Shown piece after piece: positions 7,776 through 17,985 of a stretch of 64,000 nt of DNA; position 1 is the first letter of the stretch; every line of letters begins with the position of its first letter. The position numbers and the translations under genes were made by a program. The stretch spans positions 62,001 to 126,000 of the forward strand of contig CAKUFG010000002.1 of assembly GCA_934647235.1 (NCBI GenBank). Reading direction: 5' to 3'. The notes beneath the pieces were generated by a model. It had not been told where the DNA came from, made no database searches, and saw nothing but the letters and a program-made list of their open reading frames with translations. The DNA is from an uncultured Clostridia bacterium (lineage in GTDB: Bacteria > Bacillota > Clostridia > Christensenellales > Aristaeellaceae).

Positions 7776-7864
7776 TGTTCATAAATTGTTCACATTTTCA
7801 GTCTTCAGCACAGGATCCGGCCGCTGCCGCTCTCTTTTTCTATCGTATTTTCTTTGTTCCCAGG

Positions 7865-7893
7865 TTGATTTTTGCGGGAAAGTATGGTATCCT
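7865..7893 (+). promoter_or_regulatory. Candidate promoter of the merR-ABC operon
   Basis: TTGATT (7865-7870), 17-bp spacer, TATCCT (7888-7893). Two dyads that could be operators follow immediately. The 17-bp spacer is not the 19-bp spacer typical of MerR-activated promoters, so a conventional autoregulated promoter is more likely. Confidence 0.5.
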
Positions 7894-7904
7894 GTCCAGG
7901 CTCG

Positions 7905-7937
7905 CTTCGAGTAACGCGAAGTTCGAGCTGCACGAAG
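7905..7937. repeat. Two tandem 17-bp dyads in front of merR (candidate operators)
   Basis: CTTCGAGTAACGCGAAG (7905-7921) and GTTCGAGCTGCACGAAG (7921-7937) share the pattern TTCGAG-N5-CGAAG and abut with a 16-bp period. They lie between the putative -10 and the merR start, where binding would block transcription. The MerR protein encoded next is the natural candidate ligand. Confidence 0.55.
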
Positions 7938-7972
7938 CAAACTTCCATTGAAAAACGCAAATCGGAGGGCTT

Positions 7973-8422
7973 ATGGGCTATACAATCAGCCAAATGGCTG
8001 AAATGTTTGAGGTGACGGAGCACACGCTGCGATACTATACCGACTTGGGCCTGCTGCCCTGCGAGCGCGATTGCTGCAATCACCGGGTGTTCACGGAGGA
8101 GTCCGTCAACTGGCTGCGCGCCATCAAATGCCTGCGGGTATGCGGGTTCTCGATGGAGCAGATACTGCAGTATTGCCAGCTGTGCCGCCAGGAGGAAAAC
8201 GGCGATAACCTGCGCGCACGCTATCAGATTGTGCTGGAAGCGCGGGAGGACGCCTACAAGCGATTGGAGGAGGCCAAAACCACGGTATCCTATATGGAGC
8301 ATAAGGTGCGGCACTACGAGGATATTCTGGCCGGGCGCGTGGCGGACGACAGCAACCCTGCCCGCTGGACGGCAGGCGCCGCGCCCTGCTGCCATACGTC
8401 CAAGGAGGAGCCGGATGAATAA
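7973..8422 (+). CDS. MerR-family transcriptional regulator
   Basis: 149 residues. The N-terminal winged helix is typical: YTISQMAEMFEVTEHTLRYY followed by TDLGLLPCERDCCNHRVFTE (residues 3-43), then a helical dimerisation region (about 85-120). The C-terminal part has CC and C residues but no recognised metal-binding loop, so the ligand is unknown. It leads an operon with a polar amino acid importer: its stop overlaps the permease start by 8 bp. MerR control of such an importer is uncommon and suggests ligand-dependent regulation of uptake. Confidence 0.9.
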   Translation: MGYTISQMAEMFEVTEHTLRYYTDLGLLPCERDCCNHRVFTEESVNWLRAIKCLRVCGFSMEQILQYCQLCRQEENGDNLRARYQIVLEAREDAYKRLEEAKTTVSYMEHKVRHYEDILAGRVADDSNPARWTAGAAPCCHTSKEEPDE

Positions 8423-9089
8423 CCGCGTGATTCAATTGCTGATCGATTCCTTCGGCAAAATCCTGCTGCCGGGCCTGACGATGACCATCCCGCTGACGGT
8501 GATTTCCTTCACGCTGGGCATGATCATTGCCATCATTACGGCGCTGGTGCAGTTTGCCAACATCAAGGTGCTGCGGCAGATCGCACGGTTTTACATCTGG
8601 GTAATCCGCGGCACGCCGCTGCTGGTGCAGCTGTTTGTGGTGTTTTACGGATTGCCGGATGTGGGGATCATCCTGGATCCCTTCCCGGCGGCGGTGATCG
8701 TGTTTGCCATCAACGAGGGCGCATACTGTGCCGAGACCATGCGCGCCGCGCTGGAAGCCGTACCCGTGGGCCAGATGGAGGCCGGCTGCTGCGTGGGCAT
8801 GAGCTATCTGCAGATCATCCGGCGCATTGTGCTGCCGCAGGCGCTGCGGACGGCCTTTCCCCCGCTGTCCAACTCGCTGATCTCGCTGGTAAAGGACACG
8901 TCGCTGGCGGCCAACATCACGGTGATGGAGATGTTTATGGCCACGCAGCGCATCGCCGCGCGCACATACGAAATGCTGCCGCTGTACTGCGAGGTGGCGG
9001 TGATCTACCTGATTTTCTCCACCGTGCTCACCTTTGTGCAGCGCGCGGGCGAAAGGAGGCTCTCCTCTTATGGAAAACGCAAGGCGTGA
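8415..9089 (+). CDS. Polar amino acid ABC transporter permease (HisM/GlnP type)
   Basis: 224 residues from ATG 8415, preceded by AAGGAGG at 8402. Five membrane spans are visible. The hallmarks of this family are present: IRGTPLLVQLFVVFYGLP (about 62-80) and the EAA loop EAGCCVGMSYLQIIRRIVLP (about 120-140). The protein would dimerise and form the channel of the importer. It overlaps merR by 8 bp and the ATPase gene by 20 bp, so all parts of the transporter are translationally coupled. Confidence 0.92.
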   Translation: MNNRVIQLLIDSFGKILLPGLTMTIPLTVISFTLGMIIAIITALVQFANIKVLRQIARFYIWVIRGTPLLVQLFVVFYGLPDVGIILDPFPAAVIVFAINEGAYCAETMRAALEAVPVGQMEAGCCVGMSYLQIIRRIVLPQALRTAFPPLSNSLISLVKDTSLAANITVMEMFMATQRIAARTYEMLPLYCEVAVIYLIFSTVLTFVQRAGERRLSSYGKRKA

Positions 9090-9870
9090 CCCGCTGCTGT
9101 GCGTGCGCGGTGTGCGCAAGTCCTTCGGCGAGCAGCAGGTGCTGCGTGATGTAAGCCTGGAGGTGCGCACCGGCGACGTGGTGGCCATCCTGGGGCCGAG
9201 CGGCTCGGGCAAGACGACGCTGCTGCGCTGCCTGAATTTTCTGGAATCGGCCGACGGGGGCGAGATGACCTTCGACGGCGAGCGCTTTGACCTGAGCCGC
9301 ATGAACCGGCGCGATATCGCCCGGCTGCGGCGCAAAACAGCCTTTGTTTTTCAGAGCTACAACCTGTTCCTGAACAAGACGGCGCTGGAAAACATCATGG
9401 AAGGGCTGGTAATCGCCCGGAAAATGCCCAAGACGCAGGCGCGGGATATCGCGCTGAAAATGCTGGGCAAGGTGGGCCTGGCCGACCGCGCGGACGCCTA
9501 CCCCTCCGAGCTGTCGGGCGGCCAGCAGCAGCGCGTAGCCATCGCCCGCGCGCTGGCGTCCGACCCTGAGATTATCTATTTTGACGAGCCAACCTCCGCG
9601 CTGGATCCCGAGCTGACCGGCGAGGTGCTTTCCGTGATGCGCGATCTGGCGCGGGAGGGCATGACGATGCTGGTGGTCACACACGAAATGGGCTTCGCCC
9701 GCAACGTGTCCAGCAAGGTGATCTTTATGGAAAACGGCGTAGTGGTTGAGGAAGGCCCCTCCCATGCGTTCTTCGGGCATCCGCAGCAGGCCCGCACGCG
9801 CGCGTTCCTGCGCATGCTCGACGGCGATACACTCAATTGTCAAGAAAGTGAGGAAAACCAACATGCGTAA
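9070..9870 (+). CDS. Polar amino acid ABC transporter ATP-binding protein (GlnQ/HisP type)
   Basis: 266 residues from ATG 9070 (GAAAGGAGG upstream). Walker A GPSGSGKTT (about 43-51), Q-loop FVFQSYNLF (about 94-102), signature LSGGQQQRVAIARAL (about 146-160), Walker B IIYFDEPTSALDPEL (about 166-180) and the switch His in VVTHEMGFA (about 205) are all intact. The QSYNLF-x-x-KTALENI segment is typical of polar amino acid importers. The last 8 bases overlap the binding-protein gene. Confidence 0.95.
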   Translation: MENARRDPLLCVRGVRKSFGEQQVLRDVSLEVRTGDVVAILGPSGSGKTTLLRCLNFLESADGGEMTFDGERFDLSRMNRRDIARLRRKTAFVFQSYNLFLNKTALENIMEGLVIARKMPKTQARDIALKMLGKVGLADRADAYPSELSGGQQQRVAIARALASDPEIIYFDEPTSALDPELTGEVLSVMRDLAREGMTMLVVTHEMGFARNVSSKVIFMENGVVVEEGPSHAFFGHPQQARTRAFLRMLDGDTLNCQESEENQHA

Positions 9871-10642
9871 ACTGCTTGCACTGCTCCTGGCCCTGTCGCT
9901 TTTTGCCTGCCCCGCGCTGGCCGATCAGCTCTCCGATATCCAGTCCAAGGGCGAAATCGTAGTGGCCACCGAGGGCGCGTGGGCGCCCTGGACCTATCAT
10001 GACGAAACCGGCGCGCTGATGGGCTTTGACGTAGAGGTGGCGCAGGCCATCGCCGCCAAGCTGGGCGTGACCGCCAGATTTGCCGAGACCGAATGGGACG
10101 GCATCTTCGCCGGTCTGGACTCCAAGCGCTATGATATCGCTGCAAACGGCGTTGAAGTAACCGACGAGCGCTCCCAGAAGTACGATTTTACCACGCCCTA
10201 CGGCTATATCCGCACCGCGCTGATCGTGCGCGGCGACAACGAGAGCATCCACAGCTTTGAGGATCTCAAGGGCAAACGCACAGCCAACTCCATTGCCAGC
10301 ACCTACATGACCCTGGCCGAAAGCTACGGTGCGACGGCCGTAGGCGTGGACACGCTGGATCAGACCATCCAGATGGTGCTCTCCGGCCGCTCGGACGCGA
10401 CGCTCAACGCCGAGGTTTCCTATTATGATTATCTGACCGCTCATCCCGATGCAAACCTCAAGGTGGTCGCCCTGACCGAGGAAGCCTCCCGCGTATCCAT
10501 CCCCGTGCGCAAGGGCGAGGACAGCGCCGCCCTGCTGGCCGCGATCAACCAGGCCATCGCCGAGCTGGACGCGGAGGGCGAGCTGAGCCGCATCTCCATC
10601 AAATACTTCGGCAAGGACATCACCCGCCCCACCGCCGAATAA
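9863..10642 (+). CDS. Polar amino acid ABC transporter substrate-binding protein (family 3)
   Basis: 259 residues. Export signal at residues 1-22 (MRKLLALLLALSLFACPALA, cut likely after ALA). The mature part has the family 3 pattern: GEIVVATEGAWAPWTYHDET, MGFDVEVAQAIAAKLG and WDGIFAGLDSKRYDIAANGV. A Cys lies in the signal (LFAC) but the -2 Phe is not a normal lipobox. Substrate cannot be told from sequence; cystine, glutamine or a basic amino acid are all possible. It is the last gene of the merR operon, with a terminator 17 bp later. Confidence 0.93.
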   Translation: MRKLLALLLALSLFACPALADQLSDIQSKGEIVVATEGAWAPWTYHDETGALMGFDVEVAQAIAAKLGVTARFAETEWDGIFAGLDSKRYDIAANGVEVTDERSQKYDFTTPYGYIRTALIVRGDNESIHSFEDLKGKRTANSIASTYMTLAESYGATAVGVDTLDQTIQMVLSGRSDATLNAEVSYYDYLTAHPDANLKVVALTEEASRVSIPVRKGEDSAALLAAINQAIAELDAEGELSRISIKYFGKDITRPTAE

Positions 10643-10658
10643 TCCACGGTCAAACCGT

Positions 10659-10694
10659 CCCCGCCGGGTCAAAACGCCCAGCGGGGGTTTTTTA
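10659..10694 (+). terminator. Terminator of the merR-ABC operon
   Basis: CCCCGC-c-GGG, loop TCAAAACG, CCC-a-GCGGGG, followed by GTTTTTT. Confidence 0.88.
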
Positions 10695-10743
10695 TTGTTT
10701 GGAGCACTGGAATTGCCTTTGCATAAAAACGTCTCGTTTTTGC

Positions 10744-10773
10744 TGGACAGCTCCGTTTCTTTTCGGCTATAAT
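10744..10773 (+). promoter_or_regulatory. Promoter of the first sulfatase gene
   Basis: TGGACA (10744-10749), 18-bp spacer, perfect TATAAT (10768-10773). The start codon lies about 43 bases after the expected transcription start. Confidence 0.65.
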
Positions 10774-10823
10774 GGAAAATGCTTTTTGTTTTCATTCCCA
10801 GCCTGCAGAAATGGAGAATACCG

Positions 10824-12266
10824 ATGAGCAAGCCGAATATTCTATGGATCATGACCGATCAGTTCCGTGCAGACGCGCTCTCCTGCGCGGGCGGGCCGGG
10901 CGCTACGCCCAATCTGGACGCGCTGGCGCGCGAGGGCGTGCGCTTTTCCAACTGCTCCACCGTCGCTCCCCTGTGCGTGCCTGCGCGCATCAGCATGATG
11001 ACGGGCAAATATCCCCACACCACCGGCGCGTGGGATAACGCTGCCTGCGCGCTTTCCCCCGAGGCCAACCTTTGGACGCGCGCCATCGCCGCCCAGGGCT
11101 ATGCCGCCTCGGTCTTTGGCAAGCTGCACCTGCACACCAATGAGGGCGATATGATTTCCCGCGAATACCTGGTCAAGGGCTATGGCTTTGAAACGGTAGA
11201 CGAGACCGCCGGGCCGCACTCCACCGCCTTTTCCCGCACGCATTACAGCGAATATCTGGCGCGCCGCGGCCTGCTGGAAGACTATCGCCGGGATATGGAG
11301 CGCCGCGGCAAAACGCCGCACGCCGCGCCCTCGCCCCTGCCGCTGGACAGCTATTACGACGTTTATGTAGGCGACCGCGGGCGCGAATACCTGCAGAATT
11401 ATCAGGGCGACCGGCCGTGGTTCTGCCATGTCAGCTTCGGCGGCCCGCACGAGCCCTGGGATACGCCCGAGCCCTACGCCAGCCTGTATAAGCCCGAGGA
11501 TATGCCCGCGCCCCTGCCTCCCGTGCAGGATCGCTGCCCCGATCGTCCCCAGGGCGAGCACGATGCGCGCCGCCGCAAGCCGCAGCTGCAGTGCGACGCG
11601 CAGACAGCCCGCGAGATCCGCGCCAATTACGCGGGCGGCTGCACGCTAATCGATGAGAAAATCGGCGAAATTCTGGATACCATCCGCGCGCGCGGCGAGT
11701 GGGATAACACCGTTGTGCTCTTTACCTCCGATCACGGCGAGCTCAACGGCGATCACGGCTATGTAAACAAGCGCAATTTCTTCCGCCCGGTGCTCAATAT
11801 TCCGCTGATCATCCGCACGCCCGATACCGCCCGGCAGGGCGGCCGCGTCAGCGACGCGCTGGTCAGCCTGCTGGATATCGGCCCCACCCTGGCCGAGCTG
11901 GCCGGGGCGGAGCTGGATTACATTCAGTTTGGCCGCTCCCTGTGCCCCATCCTGGACGGCGAGGTTCAAAGCGTGCACGACAGCATCCTGTCGGAATACG
12001 CGGGCGAGCTGATGTATATGGACAGCGAATGGAAGATGGTGGTCAACAAATCCGGCCAGCCCTATCTGCTGTTCCACCTGACGGAAGACCCCGCAGAGTG
12101 CGATAACCTGATCGGCGATCCTGCCTATGCGTCCCTGACGCAGGAGCTGACGCTGCGCCTGTTCCGCCTGATGGCCGATACCGCCTGCCTAAAGCCCTCG
12201 CCCATCCTGATCGCCAAGCCCCGCCTGTCGGACGACCCGGCGCTGCAAAGCACGGCGGCGGAATAA
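10824..12266 (+). CDS. Type I sulfatase (alkaline phosphatase superfamily)
   Basis: 480 residues from ATG 10824 (GGAG upstream). The metal-binding N-terminus KPNILWIMTDQFRADALSC (two acidic metal ligands) is followed by CVPARISMMTGKYPHTTG at about residue 51. The Cys-x-Pro-x-Arg signature marks a cysteine that must be oxidised to formylglycine for sulfate ester cleavage. TSDHGELNGDHG (about 298-309) supplies the second metal site. No signal peptide, so it acts in the cytoplasm on imported substrates. In an anaerobe maturation would need anSME, which is not in the window. It is monocistronic and separated from the second sulfatase by 8 kb. Confidence 0.9.
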   Translation: MSKPNILWIMTDQFRADALSCAGGPGATPNLDALAREGVRFSNCSTVAPLCVPARISMMTGKYPHTTGAWDNAACALSPEANLWTRAIAAQGYAASVFGKLHLHTNEGDMISREYLVKGYGFETVDETAGPHSTAFSRTHYSEYLARRGLLEDYRRDMERRGKTPHAAPSPLPLDSYYDVYVGDRGREYLQNYQGDRPWFCHVSFGGPHEPWDTPEPYASLYKPEDMPAPLPPVQDRCPDRPQGEHDARRRKPQLQCDAQTAREIRANYAGGCTLIDEKIGEILDTIRARGEWDNTVVLFTSDHGELNGDHGYVNKRNFFRPVLNIPLIIRTPDTARQGGRVSDALVSLLDIGPTLAELAGAELDYIQFGRSLCPILDGEVQSVHDSILSEYAGELMYMDSEWKMVVNKSGQPYLLFHLTEDPAECDNLIGDPAYASLTQELTLRLFRLMADTACLKPSPILIAKPRLSDDPALQSTAAE

Positions 12267-12289
12267 GCGGCAGATTACATATTCATTTC

Positions 12290-12319
12290 AAAAGGCTTCC
12301 CATATTCGGGAAGCCTTTT
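12290..12319. terminator. Bidirectional terminator between sulfatase and PTS-IIC-like gene
   Basis: AAAAGGCTTCCC, loop ATATTC, GGGAAGCCTTTT. U-tracts occur in both orientations, serving the convergent genes on either side. Confidence 0.85.
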
Positions 12320-12355
12320 ATCATCGCCGCGCAGCCCTCGTCATTCCGGGCGTTT

Positions 12356-13417
12356 TTATTCGCCCAGCTTCATATCGCCGGGCTTCACCCAGCCCATCCG
12401 GCGCAAAGCCCAGCAAAAGCTCCAGCTGAGCGCCGCAGGCAGCACAAAGCAGATCAGCGCAAGTCCAAGCCAGTCCATGGGCAGGATGGCCGCGCGCGTA
12501 CCGGCGGCAATATCGTTCAGCCACCCGGTATATACGCCGATCTGCCCCACCAGCCCGCAGGTGCCCATACCGCTGGATACGGCAGGGCCGTTCATTTCCA
12601 GATGGAACAGGCAGGTAGCCAGCGGCCCCGTCACGGCGGAGGCCAGCGTAGGCGCAATCCAGATGCGCGGGTTGCGCAGGATGTTGGGCATCTGCAGCAT
12701 GGAGGTGCCCAAGCCCTGGCTGATCAGCCCGCCCGCGCCGTTATCCCGATAGGAAATGACGGCAAAGCCCACCATCTGCGCGCAGCAGCCAGCCACAGCC
12801 GCGCCGCCCGCCAGGCCCGTCAGCGACAGCGCCGCGCAGATCGCCGCGCTGGAAATGGGCAGCGTCAGCGCCATGCCCACGGCCACAGACACCAGCATGC
12901 CCATCAGGAAGGGCTGCAGGTTTGTGGCCCACTTGATCAAATCGCCCACGGCGCTGGCCGCCGCGCCAATGGCGGGCGCGCACAGCACGGCCAGGCCGCA
13001 GCCCGTCAGGATGGTCACGGCAGGCGTAACCAGGATATCCACCTTGGTTTCGCGGCTGACAAGCTTTCCGCACTCCGCCGCAACAATGGTAATGATATAA
13101 ACCGCCAGCGGGCCGCCCGCGCCGCCCAGACTGTTGGCCGCCATGCCCACGGCGATCAGGCTGTAGAGCACCAGCTGCGGGGCGCTGAGCGCCGCGCCGA
13201 TGGATACCGCCATGGCGGGGCCGGCCACCTGCTGGGCAAAATTGCCCGCGTCAACCAGAAACTGCGCGCCCAGCTGCTGCCCCAGGGTTTTGATAATCGT
13301 GCCGATCAAAAGCGAGGCAAACAGCCCCTGCGCCATCGCGCCCATCGCGTCCACGCCGTAGCGTTTGGCGGAAAACAGCACGTTTTTACGTTTCAGAAAT
13401 GTCTGAATCCGGTTCAT
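12356..13417 (-). CDS. PTS EIIC-like membrane permease (PfoR/PTS_EIIC_2 type)
   Basis: 353 residues, Gly/Ala-rich, about eight to ten membrane spans. Recurrent pieces such as AMGAMAQGLFASLLIGTIIK, HLEMNGPAVSSGMGTCGLVG and GVYTGWLNDI resemble the EIIC-like family that includes PfoR. No EIIA or EIIB domain is fused and none lies nearby, so phosphotransfer by this protein is doubtful; related proteins were first described as regulators of toxin genes in Clostridium perfringens. It follows mutY by 18 bp. Substrate unknown. Confidence 0.75.
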   Translation of the reverse strand: MNRIQTFLKRKNVLFSAKRYGVDAMGAMAQGLFASLLIGTIIKTLGQQLGAQFLVDAGNFAQQVAGPAMAVSIGAALSAPQLVLYSLIAVGMAANSLGGAGGPLAVYIITIVAAECGKLVSRETKVDILVTPAVTILTGCGLAVLCAPAIGAAASAVGDLIKWATNLQPFLMGMLVSVAVGMALTLPISSAAICAALSLTGLAGGAAVAGCCAQMVGFAVISYRDNGAGGLISQGLGTSMLQMPNILRNPRIWIAPTLASAVTGPLATCLFHLEMNGPAVSSGMGTCGLVGQIGVYTGWLNDIAAGTRAAILPMDWLGLALICFVLPAALSWSFCWALRRMGWVKPGDMKLGE

Positions 13418-13435
13418 CGGTTTCTCCCTGCGTTA

Positions 13436-14473
13436 TTATTCTTTCAATAATATATCCATTGCCGCCCGGCGCGCGGCCTTCATGGCGGTGGGCAGAGGCA
13501 GCTCGGTCAGCGTCTGCGCGTCGGCCCACTGGCCGATCATGCGTTTGGGCACAGCGGACAGGTCAACGCGGTAAAGCTGCATGTTCCAGATGCGGTGGGT
13601 AAACACATGCCGCGCCTCGCCCAGCGGGGTGATGCGATTTGCCTGCATGCCCAGCGCCTCCAGCCTTCTGGCCATGCCCTCGGGCGTGCTGTCGCCCTCG
13701 CTGAGCAAAAACACCCACAGCCCCTTCAGCAGCGCCGCGTCGCGCTTGATCGTCAGCACCCGGCCGTCGGCAATTACCAGCCCAACGCCCACATCTACCG
13801 GCACGGGCGGCCTGGCCGCCGCGCGGATGGGCAGCTGATCGGCGTCGCCCTGGGCATAAGTATCGCACTGCGTCTGCAGCGGGCAGCGCGCGCAGTCCGG
13901 CGTACCGGGCACGCAGATCGTCGCACCCAGGTCCATCAGCGCCTGATTCCAATCTCCCGGCCGCTCACGATCAATCTCCCGTTCTCCCAGCTCGCGGATC
14001 AGGCGTTTGACGCTGGGACGATCAACATCCTCCCGCACGCCATGAACGCGCGCCAGCACGCGGGTGAGATTGCCGTCAATAGCCGGATAGGGCAGGCGAT
14101 AGGCGATGCTGGCCACCGCCGCCGCCGTGTAATCCCCCACGCCAGGCAGGGCGCGGATGCCCTCATAGGCGGCAGGAAAGCGGCCGCCGTACTCCTGCTG
14201 CATAATCTGCGCGGCCTTGTGCAGGTTGCGCGCGCGGGAATAATACCCCAGCCCTTCCCAATACTTGAGCACCTCCTGCTCGTCGGCCTGCGCCAGCGCT
14301 GCGATATCGGGAAAGCGGTTCAAAAAGCGCGTGTAATAGCCGCTCACCGTATCTGTGCGCGTTTGCTGCAGCATAATCTCGGAAATCCACACAGCATAGG
14401 GATCGCGTGTGCCGCGAAAGGGCAGCACCCGACGGTTTGCGTCATACCAGTCAAGAAGCAAGGGATAAGCCAT
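13436..14473 (-). CDS. mutY: A/G-specific adenine glycosylase
   Basis: 345 residues from ATG 14473 (GGAGG upstream). MutY removes adenine mispaired with 8-oxoguanine. The helix-hairpin-helix LPGVGDYTAAAVASIAY (about 110-127) is followed by the catalytic Asp region PAIDGNLTRVLAR (about 133-145). The catalytic Glu lies in WISEIMLQQTRTDTV (about 29-43). The 4Fe-4S ligands fit C-x6-C-x2-C-x5-C (CVPGTPDCARCPLQTQC, about 189-205). The C-terminal third is a Nudix-like 8-oxoG recognition domain. Complete. Confidence 0.95.
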   Translation of the reverse strand: MAYPLLLDWYDANRRVLPFRGTRDPYAVWISEIMLQQTRTDTVSGYYTRFLNRFPDIAALAQADEQEVLKYWEGLGYYSRARNLHKAAQIMQQEYGGRFPAAYEGIRALPGVGDYTAAAVASIAYRLPYPAIDGNLTRVLARVHGVREDVDRPSVKRLIRELGEREIDRERPGDWNQALMDLGATICVPGTPDCARCPLQTQCDTYAQGDADQLPIRAAARPPVPVDVGVGLVIADGRVLTIKRDAALLKGLWVFLLSEGDSTPEGMARRLEALGMQANRITPLGEARHVFTHRIWNMQLYRVDLSAVPKRMIGQWADAQTLTELPLPTAMKAARRAAMDILLKE

Positions 14474-14623
14474 GCAAGCAACCTCCAATAAACAGAACGC
14501 GATTAGTATAACACACAACGCCCCGCCGCGTCAGCCGCCGGGCAAAAAAACACGATTTGCGTCAGGCCCGCCCGTTTTCCCGCTTCGGGGGCAAAATATT
14601 CAAAAATTTTTCTAAAAAAGGTA

Positions 14624-14652
14624 TTGCATATATCGCCGGTTTGCGATAAACT
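14624..14652 (+). promoter_or_regulatory. Promoter of groES-groEL
   Basis: TTGCAT (14624-14629), 17-bp spacer, TAAACT (14647-14652), directly upstream of a CIRCE element. Expected start about 14659. Confidence 0.7.
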
Positions 14653-14666
14653 ATATGCGTAAGGCG

Positions 14667-14693
14667 TTAGCACTCGATTAGTGCGATTGCTAA
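14667..14693. promoter_or_regulatory. CIRCE element (HrcA operator) of groESL
   Basis: TTAGCACTC (14667-14675, perfect), 9-bp spacer, GATTGCTAA (14685-14693, one mismatch). It lies between promoter and groES start, the classical location. Confidence 0.93.
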
Positions 14694-14735
14694 CAGCCCG
14701 ACTGCACTGAATATTTTATAGGAGGATCAAAACTC

Positions 14736-15020
14736 ATGACCATTAAACCTTTGGGTGACCGCGTGGTCATCAAAAACGTAGAAGCCGAAGAAACCACCAA
14801 GAGCGGCATCATCCTGACCGCCGCCGCCAAGGAAAAGCCCCAGATGGCCGAAGTGCTGGCTGTCGGCCCCGGCGGCATGGTAGACGGTAAGGAAGTCAAA
14901 ATGCAGGTGTCCGTAGGCCAGAAGGTAATCTACTCCAAGTACGCCGGCACCGAGGTCAAGCTGGACGGGCAGGAAGTCATCATCGTTCGTCAGAACGATA
15001 TCCTGGCCGTGGTCGAATAA
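14736..15020 (+). CDS. groES: Co-chaperonin GroES
   Basis: 94 residues, normal length, starting MTIKPLGDRVVIKNVEAEE (family KPLGDRV). The mobile loop EETTKSGIILT (residues of about 17-27) and the C-terminal DILAVVE are present. The heptameric lid of GroEL. GGAGG lies 12 bases upstream of ATG 14736. HrcA/CIRCE control is indicated by the operator in front. Confidence 0.97.
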   Translation: MTIKPLGDRVVIKNVEAEETTKSGIILTAAAKEKPQMAEVLAVGPGGMVDGKEVKMQVSVGQKVIYSKYAGTEVKLDGQEVIIVRQNDILAVVE

Positions 15021-15067
15021 GCCTTTATCCACCATCATCTATCTGATTAAAAAAGGAGTTTATTGTT

Positions 15068-16696
<1,629 letters not shown>

Positions 16697-16733
16697 TCGC
16701 AGGCCGCTGAAAAGCACCGCCTGACAAATGTTA

Positions 16734-16766
16734 CCCCTCCGGACATTATGTCCGGAGGGGTTTTCG
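16734..16766 (+). terminator. Terminator of groESL
   Basis: CCCCTCCGGAC, loop ATTAT, GTCCGGAGGGG, then TTTTCG. Perfect 11-bp stem. The end of the converging MFS gene follows. Confidence 0.93.
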
Positions 16767-16784
16767 TTTGCGCATTTATATAAG

Positions 16785-17876
16785 TTATAAGACAGAAAAC
16801 AGCTTGCCCATCAGGGGCGACAGAATCAGCATCACTGCCGAAAAGCACAGGGATGAAACCGATATCAGCGTAGCGCGCTGGGCGGAGGGCACCAGCGCGT
16901 TAATCGCCGCGTCCGTGCGCACCTCCAGCCAGTCGTCCATCACCGCCGCTGCAAAGCCGCACAGACACATCAGCCACAGCGCATGGCGCAGCGACAGCAG
17001 CAGGCAAGCAAGCGTTGTCAGCGCCGTCAGCCGCCATACGCGGCGATAAGGCCAACCACGCAGCCAGGCAGCGCAGCGCGCGCCCAGTGCCCCGCCCATA
17101 CCCATGATAAACAGCGCCGGGCCAAGCAGCGCATCCGGCATGCCGTATTGCGTCAGCCGAGCCTGAAGAAAAAATCGCAGCAGCGTCGCCCCCGCGCCCA
17201 CAATCGCATTGACGCCAATCAGCCGCAGCGCCTGCCTGCTTTGGCTAAGGAAGCGCATGCTCTCGCGAAGACAGGCCGTCATGCGCCGGCAAGCAGGCGG
17301 CTGCACCTGCTGCGCCGCAGCAACGCGCAGCCGCAGCGTGACGGCAAACGCAAGAAGCCCCAGCAAAATATCCGAAGCATAGGCGCGCCGATAGCCCAGA
17401 GTCAGCGCCAGCCCCGCCCCCAGCGTCGCGCAGGCATTGGCCACGCGGTAAATCCCCATATCCGCAGCCGCATAGCGATCATATTCGGCCGCGCGCCCGG
17501 CCGCTTCCAGGCTGTCATAGGCCAACGCTTCGCGCGTGCCAGAGGCAAAATTGTATCCCAGGGCACAGAACACCATGGCGATCATGATTTCGGGCAGCGA
17601 GCGGCTCAGCAGCATCAGCAGCGCCGAAATCAGGCTGCATGCCTGGCTCAGCAGCAGGATGCGCTTGCGGCCGAATACATCCGACATCACCCCGGAGGGA
17701 ATTTCAAGCAACAGGCTCGTCAAGTGAAACGCGCTCTCGGCCAGGCCGATTTCCACCAGAGAATAGCCGCGCGCCGCCAGCAGCGCCACCCAGGAGGCTG
17801 AAGCCAGCTGCACGGCGTTCAGCCCGGTATGCAGATACAGGCGGCGAATCTGCGCGGGCATAGGAATTTCAGGCAT
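16785..17876 (-). CDS. MFS exporter, probably a drug efflux pump
   Basis: 363 residues from ATG 17876, which has AAAGGGAG at a 7-base spacing. Ten to twelve membrane spans. The MFS motif A between spans 2 and 3 is visible as GVMSDVFGRKRILLL (about residues 64-78); NFASGTREALAYDSLEAAGR (about 112-131) follows in the motif-C region. The shape is that of the DHA3/efflux branch, but substrate cannot be assigned. Its 200-base leader holds a short reading frame and two mutually exclusive hairpins that either free or hide the ribosome binding site, which strongly suggests inducible translation (see the leader entries). Confidence 0.85.
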   Translation of the reverse strand: MPEIPMPAQIRRLYLHTGLNAVQLASASWVALLAARGYSLVEIGLAESAFHLTSLLLEIPSGVMSDVFGRKRILLLSQACSLISALLMLLSRSLPEIMIAMVFCALGYNFASGTREALAYDSLEAAGRAAEYDRYAAADMGIYRVANACATLGAGLALTLGYRRAYASDILLGLLAFAVTLRLRVAAAQQVQPPACRRMTACLRESMRFLSQSRQALRLIGVNAIVGAGATLLRFFLQARLTQYGMPDALLGPALFIMGMGGALGARCAAWLRGWPYRRVWRLTALTTLACLLLSLRHALWLMCLCGFAAAVMDDWLEVRTDAAINALVPSAQRATLISVSSLCFSAVMLILSPLMGKLFSVL

Positions 17877-17985
17877 AAAAAAGCTCCCTTTCATGTATTG
17901 CTGCAACGAAAGGGAGAAGTGGCATTTTTGCAGGATTTCCTGCGTTTATACCGGCAGGAAGGGGCAAAAAGGGCGCACTTCTCCC
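17877..17985 (-). promoter_or_regulatory. Candidate translational attenuator of the MFS gene
   Basis: State 1: on the minus strand GGGAGAAGTG (17976-17985) pairs perfectly with CACTTCTCCC (17912-17921); inside, TTTTTGC/GCAAAAA (17964-17970 with 17925-17931) and TTCCTGC/GCAGGAA (17954-17960 with 17937-17943) extend the hairpin to 24 bp around a 10-base loop. State 2: CTCCCTTTC (17908-17916) pairs perfectly with GAAAGGGAG (17884-17892), which is the Shine-Dalgarno of the MFS gene. The two states share CTCCC and exclude each other. A leader peptide is translated through the left arm. Confidence 0.7.

Noticed and set aside
16785..17876. Assignment of the MFS gene to a named resistance family (Tet or Mef)
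   Set aside because: Motif A is present but I cannot recognise family-specific residues; naming a drug would be a guess.
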